A DNA stretch of 46,503 nucleotides. It comes from Nevskia soli DSM 19509. GTDB taxonomy: Bacteria; Pseudomonadota; Gammaproteobacteria; Nevskiales; Nevskiaceae. The notes under the pieces are model-generated. The model made no database searches. It saw nothing but the letters and a program-made list of their open reading frames with translations, and was not told the DNA's origin. The position numbers and the translations under genes were made by a program. Below are positions 8,491-14,408 of the stretch, in pieces. Within the stretch, counting starts at the first letter, position 1. The number at the start of each line of letters is the position of its first letter. The stretch covers positions 1 through 46,503 of the forward strand of contig NZ_JONR01000040.1 of assembly GCF_000711955.1 (NCBI RefSeq), in the 5' to 3' direction.

Positions 8491-8859
8491 TTAGCCGCCC
8501 AGCGCGGCGAGAATCTGGCCGTGGTCGGCCGGCTTGACGAAGCGATGGTGCACCGGAAACCGCGGCGGGGCGCCGGCGATGAGAAGGTCCGCGTCGGCGT
8601 TGCCGCTCAGTGCGATCAGCTTGGCCGGCCCGAGCCCGGCTGCCTGGCGCCGCGCCTGGTAATCCATCACCAGGGCCAGGCCGTTGCCGTCATCGCCGAG
8701 TTGCAGATCGAAGATCACCGCCTCGCTGCCCAGATCGCGGGTCGCCTGCCTGAAGCTGGCGGCGTCGTAAGCCTGGTCAACCCGGTGCGCATCCAGGCTC
8801 AGCAGCGCGGCCATGGCTTCGCGCGCGTCGATATCGTCTTCCAGCAGGACGATGTTCAC
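8491..8859 (-). CDS. Stand-alone response regulator receiver
   Basis: A 122-residue receiver domain with no output domain. It has the acidic pair in LLEDD (7-9), phospho-acceptor D51 in VIFDLQLGDDGNG, the switch serine in ALSGN (about 85) and K109 in FVKPAD. It starts with GTG overlapping the TGA of the upstream activator gene by four bases (GTGA), a typical sign of translational coupling. Its position between a sigma-54 activator and a HisKA-only protein suggests a phosphorelay intermediate or phosphate sink for that pair (inference). Confidence 0.88.
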   Translation of the reverse strand: MNIVLLEDDIDAREAMAALLSLDAHRVDQAYDAASFRQATRDLGSEAVIFDLQLGDDGNGLALVMDYQARRQAAGLGPAKLIALSGNADADLLIAGAPPRFPVHHRFVKPADHGQILAALGG

Positions 8860-10292
8860 GCGGCGCCTGCCGCGCCTGCATCCCGGTTTTCGAACCGCTT
8901 CAGCTTGTTGTAGAGGGTCTTGAGGCTGATGCCGAGCTGGGCTGCGGCGCGGGTCTTGTTGCCGCCGCAGGCGTGCAGGGTCTGCAGGATCAGTTCCTGT
9001 TCCGCATCGCGCAGCAGGCTGCCGCCGCCGGATTTTGCCGCCATCGGCGCAGCGGGCGAAGCGGTGTTCGCCGCTGCGCGCTCCGGCAACAGCAGATGCT
9101 CCGGTTCGATCCTGGCGCCGGCGAGCAGGCAGGCGCGTTCCACCACGTTGCGCAACTCGCGCACATTGCCGGGCCAGTCGTGGCGCCGCAGGCAATCGAG
9201 CGCCGCCTGCGAGAAGCTGCGCGCCTCCGCCGTGCCGCCGCTGGGGCGCGAGTCGAAGTGCGCGAGGAAATAGGCGGCCAGCAGGTCGATGTCCTCGGGC
9301 CGCTCGCGCAGCGGCGGCAGCGCAACGGGAAACACCTGCAGGCGGTAGTAGAGATCGAGCCGGAAGCGCCCTTCCTCGACGTACTGCATCGGCTCGCGAT
9401 TGGTGGCGGCGACGATGCGCACGTTGACCGGCAGCTCGCGGTCGCCGCCGACGCGCGTCACCGTGCCGGTTTCCAGCACGCGCAGCAGCGAGGACTGGAG
9501 GTCCACCGGCATTTCGGTGATCTCGTCGAGGAACAGCGTGCCGCCCTCGGCGCGTTCGAAGATGCCCTTGTGCGTGCGCAGCGCGCCGGTGAAGCTGCCC
9601 TTCTCGTGGCCGAACAGCTCGCTGGCGATCAGCGAAGGCGACACCGCCCCGCAATTGAAGGCGACGAAGGGACCACCGCGCCGGTTGGAAAGCTGGTGCA
9701 GGCAATTGGCCGCGATCTCCTTGCCGGTGCCGCTCTCGCCCTGCAGCAGCACGGTGATGTCGGTGCCGGCGGCGCGGCTCAGCAACCGCTGCACCTGGCG
9801 CATTCCGGCGGAGGCGCCGGGCAGCAATTCCGAGGCGAGGGTGCCGGCCGGCGCCGCGGTGCCCGCCGTGCCGCCGCCGGATGCGGTGCCGGCGGGGCCG
9901 CCCGCCGCGGCGGCGCGGGCATGACCGACGCGGGCCAGCAGGTTGCACAGCTCCGCCAGTTCCACCGGCTTCATCAGGTAGTCGAACACCTGGTGGCGCA
10001 GGGCCTCGACCGCGGTGCGTACGCTGCCGTGGCCGGTAATCACCACGAACTCCCGCGCCCGCTCGCGCGGCGTGTCGCGGATCAGGGAAAAGCCGCTGCC
10101 GTCAGGGAGATCGAGATCGACCAGCACCAGGTCGTAGCGGGCCTGTTCCAATGCGCGCGCAGCGGCGGCGAGGTCGTGCACGCAGTCCACGGCATAGCCT
10201 TCGCCCGCCAGGTAATCGACGAGGCCGCCGGTGAGTTCCGCATCGTCGTCGACCCACAGAACCCGCAGTGGATCGAGGTTTGACTCACGCAT
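8856..10292 (-). CDS. Sigma-54-dependent NtrC-family response regulator
   Basis: A 478-residue activator. The N-terminal receiver has phospho-acceptor D59 in VLVDLDLPDGSG and K108 in MKPVELAEL. The AAA+ domain has Walker A GESGTGKE (about 185-192), the sigma-54 contact loop GSFTGA (232-237) and Walker B GGTLFLDE (about 250-257), plus RFRLDLYYRL and WPGNVREL motifs. The C-terminal Fis-type helix-turn-helix is NKTRAAAQLGISLKTLYNKLKRF. A Gly/Ala/Pro linker joins receiver and AAA+. A TTG start ten codons upstream exists, but ATG at 10292 has AGGGA at a good distance. It is the first gene of a three-gene operon and is divergent from a sigma-54-type promoter at 10508, its likely target. Confidence 0.95.
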   Translation of the reverse strand: MRESNLDPLRVLWVDDDAELTGGLVDYLAGEGYAVDCVHDLAAAARALEQARYDLVLVDLDLPDGSGFSLIRDTPRERAREFVVITGHGSVRTAVEALRHQVFDYLMKPVELAELCNLLARVGHARAAAAGGPAGTASGGGTAGTAAPAGTLASELLPGASAGMRQVQRLLSRAAGTDITVLLQGESGTGKEIAANCLHQLSNRRGGPFVAFNCGAVSPSLIASELFGHEKGSFTGALRTHKGIFERAEGGTLFLDEITEMPVDLQSSLLRVLETGTVTRVGGDRELPVNVRIVAATNREPMQYVEEGRFRLDLYYRLQVFPVALPPLRERPEDIDLLAAYFLAHFDSRPSGGTAEARSFSQAALDCLRRHDWPGNVRELRNVVERACLLAGARIEPEHLLLPERAAANTASPAAPMAAKSGGGSLLRDAEQELILQTLHACGGNKTRAAAQLGISLKTLYNKLKRFENRDAGAAGAA

Positions 10293-10333
10293 TTGAGCAT
10301 CCCTGCCATGGTGGCCATTCAAGAATCCTGCGT

Positions 10334-10360
10334 CCCTGTCCCAGACCGTTCCGGGCAGGG
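10334..10360. promoter_or_regulatory. Imperfect palindrome in activator upstream region
   Basis: CCCTGTCC and GGGCAGGG, 8-bp arms with one mismatch, are separated by 11 bases. The spacing equals that of the neighbouring palindrome at 10386-10408. It lies between the activator gene and the sigma-54-type promoter, so it may be a second activator site or an autoregulatory site. Confidence 0.3.
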
Positions 10361-10385
10361 CTTACACGATCAGAATCCTTGTTGC

Positions 10386-10408
10386 CGGTAAATTTTACAC
10401 GGTTACCG
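10386..10408. promoter_or_regulatory. Candidate enhancer (UAS) palindrome for the sigma-54 activator
   Basis: Perfect arms CGGTAA and TTACCG separated by 11 bases, centred about 111 bases upstream of the -24 element at 10508. That is the usual distance for an NtrC-type upstream activating site. The whole 10293-10601 gap holds no gene; its middle (10445-10500) is strikingly AT-rich for this genome and could be a bend region. Confidence 0.4.
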
Positions 10409-10507
10409 TCCGAGCGCATCCAACGCTCTGTCCGTGCCGTCCCTTCAATCATCATAACTTAATGAAATATAAAGGATAAACAAAAAAATTCAACCGATCC
10501 GAAAAGC

Positions 10508-10523
10508 TGGCATGGGGCTCGCA
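10508..10523 (+). promoter_or_regulatory. Sigma-54 (RpoN) promoter, -24/-12
   Basis: TGGCATG-gggc-TCGCA matches the consensus TGGCACG-N4-TTGCA at all but two fixed positions, with the invariant GG and GC dinucleotides at correct spacing. It points toward the 98-aa secreted protein gene, giving a predicted transcript start near 10535 and a leader of about 67 bases. The divergent gene encodes a sigma-54 activator, which makes a functional promoter likely. Confidence 0.7.
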
Positions 10524-10601
10524 ACGTAGTTACCGAACGCCGCGTCGCCCCACTTGCCGGGACGACGGGGACAAATCGGACACGAAGGAAAGGACAGGTA
10601 C

Positions 10602-10898
10602 ATGCGCATACACACACTGCCTATCTTGCTGGGTTTCACCTTGCTTGGTGCCGTCAGCCATGAAGCCGCCAACCGGCTCAACCATCCTGGCGCGGCTGCC
10701 GCGATGCCGCGGGTGCAAGCCGCGCCGGCGCCTGAAGCCGCGATGCCGAAGCAGTTGCGCGCCTTCGATCCGCAGACGCGGCCTGATGCCGGCATCGCCC
10801 CGCTATCCGCTTTCGTTGTTGAACACCGCAACCGCGGTTGCGCCTCTGCCACCCCGCAGTTGCAGGGCGAGCAGCAAGCCTGTGCCTGGGCGATCTAG
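10602..10898 (+). CDS. Small secreted protein of unknown function (98 aa)
   Basis: A 98-residue protein with an N-terminal signal-like segment (MRIHTLPILLGFTLLGAVSHEA) followed by an Ala/Pro-rich stretch and a short C-terminal part with two cysteines (NRGCASATP.., QQACAWAI). It would be exported by Sec. It is the first gene after the sigma-54-type promoter. Its TAG stop lies inside the left terminal repeat of the element at 10895-11166, so the present C-terminus may have been created by that insertion. An upstream start at 10554 is possible, but ATG at 10602 begins the signal sequence and follows AAGGAAAGGA. No family is recognised. Confidence 0.65.
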   Translation: MRIHTLPILLGFTLLGAVSHEAANRLNHPGAAAAMPRVQAAPAPEAAMPKQLRAFDPQTRPDAGIAPLSAFVVEHRNRGCASATPQLQGEQQACAWAI

Positions 10899-11166
10899 GG
10901 CCTGTTAACGCTAATTTGATCGCTGCGACGACCTCTGGAGGCGTCCAGCGCAAGGAGAGAGGAGCGTGATGTACTGGAAGTACATGAGCGACGAACGAGG
11001 CCGCGATGGACGCCTCCAGAGGCCGTCCCTTCGGGTTGCGCCCAAAATCGAGCCATGCGGCGTTGTCGCCCTTGGCCATGGATTCACCATGGCCAGCGGG
11101 CTCCGCCTTGCCTGGCTCGATTTTGGACTGCAACGCAGCGATCAAATTAGCGTTAACAGGCCCTAG
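10895..11166. repeat. 272-bp MITE-like element with 33-bp terminal inverted repeats
   Basis: Perfect 33-bp inverted ends (10895-10927 and 11134-11166) start with CTAGGGCCTGTTAACGC. Inside is a nest of further perfect stems: 10932-10947 with 11007-11022 (16 bp), 10969-10975 with 10979-10985 (a 7-bp hairpin around GGA), 11044-11055 with 11113-11124 (12 bp), and 11073-11080 with 11088-11095 (8 bp). No convincing gene lies inside. The terminal CTAG is itself palindromic and may be the duplicated target. Positions 11033-11049 recur inverted at 19-35. This resembles a non-autonomous transposable or REP-cluster element; no transposase for it is in view. Confidence 0.8.
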
Positions 11167-11184
11167 TCCAACGGGGTCGAAGCG

Positions 11185-11400
11185 ATGCATTACTGGTCCG
11201 TCATCTTCCTGCTGATCGCCTGCATGGCCGGCTGCATGGGCATGAGCGGCGTCGCTGGAATTTCCGGGCCCACGGCCTGGGGGCTGGCGCTTGCCAGTCT
11301 GGTTCTAGCCGCACTTTCCATCTTGCTGAGCCGCAAGCCGGAGGACGCGCAGCAACGCAGCTTCCGCAGCCCTTCACAGCGGAATCTCGAGGACGTCTGA
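11185..11400 (+). CDS. Small membrane protein, diverged DUF1328-like
   Basis: A 71-residue protein with two membrane helices (about 4-22 and 30-48) and a polar, basic C-terminal tail. The pattern MHYWSVIFLLIACMAGCMGMSGVAGI aligns with the DUF1328 protein encoded at 11675 (MLHYAVVFLIIALIAGALGFFGIAGT), so it looks like a cysteine-bearing paralogue. It lies 18 bases beyond the inverted-repeat element. The start has only a weak ribosome-binding site. It probably belongs to the same stress-type operon as the next three genes. Confidence 0.7.
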   Translation: MHYWSVIFLLIACMAGCMGMSGVAGISGPTAWGLALASLVLAALSILLSRKPEDAQQRSFRSPSQRNLEDV

Positions 11401-11430
11401 AGTTTCCGTTTCTTCAATGAGGCCATGGAC

Positions 11431-11634
11431 ATGACCGTCGATAAATTCGTACGCAGGAACCAGATCATTGCCGACCGCCTGACGCAGCTGCGCTCGCGCG
11501 GCGACCAGATGCATTGGGATGGCCTTGTGCATCCCGTCAATCCGCAGTTCCGTGACGTGCTCCAGGCGCAGGAACGCCTGCTCAATGCACTGGAGCGGCT
11601 GCTCGACAATTTACCGGCACTCGCCGCCGCCTGA
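11431..11634 (+). CDS. Small hypothetical protein (67 aa)
   Basis: A soluble helical protein of 67 residues (69 if the in-frame ATG two codons earlier at 11425 is used). The later ATG is preferred because GAGG then sits 8 bases upstream rather than 2. It is rich in Arg, Gln and Leu with a C-terminal amphipathic helix (VLQAQERLLNALERLLDNL). It sits between the two DUF1328-like genes in the same direction with short gaps, so it is probably co-transcribed. No family is recognised. Confidence 0.6.
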   Translation: MTVDKFVRRNQIIADRLTQLRSRGDQMHWDGLVHPVNPQFRDVLQAQERLLNALERLLDNLPALAAA

Positions 11635-11674
11635 CAGGCAAACCCGCCAGGCGGGAAAGACGAAGGAGGAAGCC

Positions 11675-11839
11675 ATGCTGCACTACGCTGTCGTATTTCT
11701 CATCATCGCCCTGATTGCGGGCGCCCTGGGCTTTTTCGGCATCGCCGGCACTGCCGCAAGCATCGCCAAGATCCTGTTCCTGATCTTCCTGGTGTTGTTC
11801 GCGGTCTCGCTGATCGCGGGCCGTCGCCCCACTGTCTGA
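11675..11839 (+). CDS. DUF1328 family small membrane protein
   Basis: A 54-residue protein matching DUF1328 (YtjA-type): MLHYAVVFLIIALIAGALGFFGIAGT, then a second hydrophobic helix ending in SLIAGRR. Two inner-membrane helices leave almost no soluble part. A strong AAGGAGGAAG ribosome-binding site fixes the start. Members are commonly found near BON-domain and stress proteins, as here. Biochemical function is not established. Confidence 0.88.
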   Translation: MLHYAVVFLIIALIAGALGFFGIAGTAASIAKILFLIFLVLFAVSLIAGRRPTV

Positions 11840-11904
11840 CACGGTCGTCCGCGGCCGCCTTACTGAAACCGAAACAAATCTGAATCCCCGCTAAGGAAAG
11901 CAAA

Positions 11905-12534
11905 ATGAACAACAAAACGAATGCCAAGAACCTCTTCCGGACCACCCTGATCGCGGCCGGCCTCAGTGCCTGCCTTGGCGGCGCCATGGCGCTCAGCGTC
12001 ACCGCCTATGCCGACGATGCCACGCCGCATAGCGATAGCGTCGGCGCGGCCATCACCGACACCGCCGTCACCGCCAAGGTCAAGGCCAAGCTGCTCGACG
12101 ATTCGCGCCTGAAAGGCTCGAAGATCAGCGTCACCACCACCAATGGCGCTGTCACCCTGACCGGGTCGGGGTCTTCCGATGCCGCATCCGCGGCCAAGGA
12201 ACTGGCCTCGTCGGTGGACGGCGTGAAGTCCGTCGACAACCAGGTCAGCACGCCGTCGGTGGCGGATACGGTCGCCAGCAAGACCGACCGCGTCGCCAAG
12301 AAGACCGGCAAGTTCGCCTCGGACAGCTGGATCACCACCAAGGTCAAGTCCGACCTGCTGGCCGACAGCGTGACCAAGGGCCTGGATATCAGCGTCAAGA
12401 CCAGCAATGGCGTGGTGGCCCTGTCCGGCACGGTGGCCAACCAGGACGCCGTCGATCATGCCGAAGAGGTCGCCAAGAAGGTCAAGGGCGTGAAGAGCGT
12501 CGACAGCTCCGGCCTCAAGGCCGGCGGCGGCTGA
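11905..12534 (+). CDS. Two-BON-domain periplasmic protein, OsmY-like
   Basis: A 209-residue exported protein. The signal peptide ends near residue 36 (ALSVTAYA-DD). Two BON domains follow, about 52-112 and 140-202, each with the family pattern of an ITAKVKAKLL-type helix, strands around VTLTGS or VALSGT, and an end in VDGVKSVDNQ or VKGVKSVDSS. BON domains are thought to bind phospholipid or peptidoglycan-linked surfaces, and OsmY-type proteins appear under envelope or osmotic stress. It is the last gene of the run that starts at the sigma-54-type promoter, although 66 bases separate it from the DUF1328 gene, leaving room for its own promoter. Confidence 0.9.
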   Translation: MNNKTNAKNLFRTTLIAAGLSACLGGAMALSVTAYADDATPHSDSVGAAITDTAVTAKVKAKLLDDSRLKGSKISVTTTNGAVTLTGSGSSDAASAAKELASSVDGVKSVDNQVSTPSVADTVASKTDRVAKKTGKFASDSWITTKVKSDLLADSVTKGLDISVKTSNGVVALSGTVANQDAVDHAEEVAKKVKGVKSVDSSGLKAGGG

Positions 12535-12570
12535 CAGCATCCGGCTTGCCGGATCAAGGATGATCCGGAC

Positions 12571-12602
12571 GAGGCTTCACGGTGCTTGCGCCGTGAAGCC
12601 TC
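12571..12602. terminator. 12-bp hairpin downstream of BON gene
   Basis: GAGGCTTCACGG, loop TGCTTGCG, CCGTGAAGCCTC, a perfect 12-bp stem 36 bases after the BON gene. There is no T run, so it may work as an RNA-stabilising 3' hairpin or a Rho-assisted end rather than an intrinsic terminator. Confidence 0.45.
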
Positions 12603-13000
12603 GCCAAGGAGGGCATTGTTTCATTGCGACCAGGTCTGGGTCGTTGCGGGACTTGGGTGGTGTGATGGTGCCGTCGGGACAGGAAGTTCCGGCGGAAGCC
12701 CCGCCAGGGACGCGGCAAAGCGCGAGACATTCTAAAGTCTGCCGCATTGCCGGGTGATCGTGCCACGGAAGGCGCGCCCTGGTTTTCGGGCGGTTGCATC
12801 GAGGATCGACGGAAGCGGCAAGCGGTCCGGCACGGATGCCGAAAGTTTCTTGTGGGCCCGTCGATGCAAGGATGCGTCGGCGGGCTTTTTCTTTCGGGGA
12901 ATAGGCGGCCGCCGGCACAAGATTGCTAGACTGCGGATCGCGGCATCCCCTGTTGTGCCGTTCAATCAGGCAGCTTCCAGGTCAGGAACATCCGCGGCCC
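12603..13000. other. Long intergenic region before pqiA
   Basis: About 400 bases with no supportable protein gene. It holds an intrinsic terminator at 12856-12890 that no annotated gene needs (listed separately). The sequence before it (about 12730-12855) contains several short GC-rich complementary segments and could be a small transcript or a leader. No clear -35/-10 pair was found. Confidence 0.4.
12856..12890 (+). terminator. Intrinsic terminator without an assigned gene
   Basis: GCCCG and CGGGC outer arms, with inner GATGC/GCGTC pairing (one G-T), are followed by TTTTT and then CTTT, a canonical Rho-independent signal on the plus strand. The BON gene ends more than 300 bases upstream and pqiA starts 110 bases downstream, so it either ends an unannotated RNA or attenuates transcription into pqiA. 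Confidence 0.6.
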
Positions 13001-14374
13001 ATGTCGACAGCGAATCTGGTCATCTGCGAATTCTGCGACGCCGTATACCGGCGAGCGCCGCTGCGGGACGGTGCCGCGGCCCGCTGCCGCCGCTGCGGCG
13101 CGCACCTCTATAGCAGCTCCCGCGCCGACCTGCACGCCATGCTGGCGGTGACGCTCGCCGCCCTGGTGATGTTCGTCGTCGCCAATGCCTATCCGCTGAT
13201 GATGCTGGGCGTCGGCGGCCAGATCAGCGAAGCGACGCTGTGGCAGATGATCGTCGATACCTATGATTCCAACGTCAGCCCCATTGCCCTGGTCGCAGCC
13301 GCCACGGTGTTCTTCTTCCCCCTGCTGCAGATCTGCCTCTACGCCTACGTGCTGATCCCGTTGCGCCGCAACCGCGTGCCGGTGGCCTTCATCGGCGTGA
13401 TGCACGCGCTGCGGCAGATGCAGCCCTGGACCATGGTCGAAGTCTTCATGCTGGGCCTGCTGGTGGCGGTGGTGAAACTGGGTGGTATGGCGACCTCCAC
13501 GCCCGAAACCGGCATGTGGGCCTTCGCCGTCCTGACCCTGCTGCTGACCTTGCTTAATTCGCGCGACCTCGAGGAGCTTTGGGAGCGCGCCGAACAGATC
13601 GAGCGCGCCGCCGGCGGCGATGCGGTACTGCTGCGGCCCCTGCCGGTGGAGGCGCCCGACACGTCCGTCCAGGCACCGTCGTCAGACGAGACGCGGCGCA
13701 TGCCTGGCCAGGCGCGTGCGCCGTTGCTGCGCGCCAGCCAGCTCGATCTGATCGCCTGCCATGGTTGCGGCCTGGTGCTGCGCGATACCTTGCGTCACGC
13801 TCCCGGCTTCTGCCCGCGCTGCGACCAGGCGCTGCAGCGGCGCAAACCCGACAGCCAGGCGCGCAGCTGGGCCTTCCTCATCGCCGCAGCGATCCTCTAC
13901 ATCCCAGCCAACGTCCTCCCCGTCATGCGCACCTCCACCCTGTTCGGCGCCGACGACAACACCATCCTGTCCGGCGTGGTGGAATTGTGGAACAGCGGCG
14001 CCTGGGACCTGGCGGTGATCGTCTTCACCGCCAGCATCGCCGTGCCCCTGATGAAGATGGCCTGCCTGACGCTGCTGCTGATCAGCAGCCGGCAGCGCTC
14101 GGCTCGCTGGCAGCGCGAGCGCACCCGCATCTACCGCATGGTCGAATTCATCGGCCGCTGGTCGATGCTGGACGTCTTCGTGGTGGCGCTGCTGCTGTCC
14201 CTGGTGCGTTTCGGCATCCTCGCCGAAGTGAAGGCCGGCCCCGGCATCGTCGCCTTCTGCGCGGTAGTGGTGCTCACCATGCTGGCCTCGATGAGCTTCG
14301 ACCCACGCATGATCTGGGACGTGCGATCATCCGCCAGGACGCGGCCACGGGCCGCTGAAGGAACCGGCGCATGA
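13001..14374 (+). CDS. pqiA: Paraquat-inducible protein A (PqiA)
   Basis: A 457-residue inner-membrane protein made of two repeated PqiA domains. Each begins with a zinc-ribbon-like cysteine pair set (CEFC near 9-12 and CRRC near 29-32; CHGCG near 226 and CPRC near 246) followed by four membrane helices. The PNVLP-type signature is present in both halves (VVANAYPLMML and YIPANVLPVM). In the Pqi system it is the membrane partner of the MCE tunnel PqiB and lipoprotein PqiC, implicated in moving lipids between inner and outer membrane. The start at MSTANL is chosen because it begins the first cysteine module. pqiB follows after 34 bases. Confidence 0.95.
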   Translation: MSTANLVICEFCDAVYRRAPLRDGAAARCRRCGAHLYSSSRADLHAMLAVTLAALVMFVVANAYPLMMLGVGGQISEATLWQMIVDTYDSNVSPIALVAAATVFFFPLLQICLYAYVLIPLRRNRVPVAFIGVMHALRQMQPWTMVEVFMLGLLVAVVKLGGMATSTPETGMWAFAVLTLLLTLLNSRDLEELWERAEQIERAAGGDAVLLRPLPVEAPDTSVQAPSSDETRRMPGQARAPLLRASQLDLIACHGCGLVLRDTLRHAPGFCPRCDQALQRRKPDSQARSWAFLIAAAILYIPANVLPVMRTSTLFGADDNTILSGVVELWNSGAWDLAVIVFTASIAVPLMKMACLTLLLISSRQRSARWQRERTRIYRMVEFIGRWSMLDVFVVALLLSLVRFGILAEVKAGPGIVAFCAVVVLTMLASMSFDPRMIWDVRSSARTRPRAAEGTGA

Positions 14375-14408
14375 ATCCGCCGTCCAACCCGGGAATGAAC
14401 GTCCAGCC

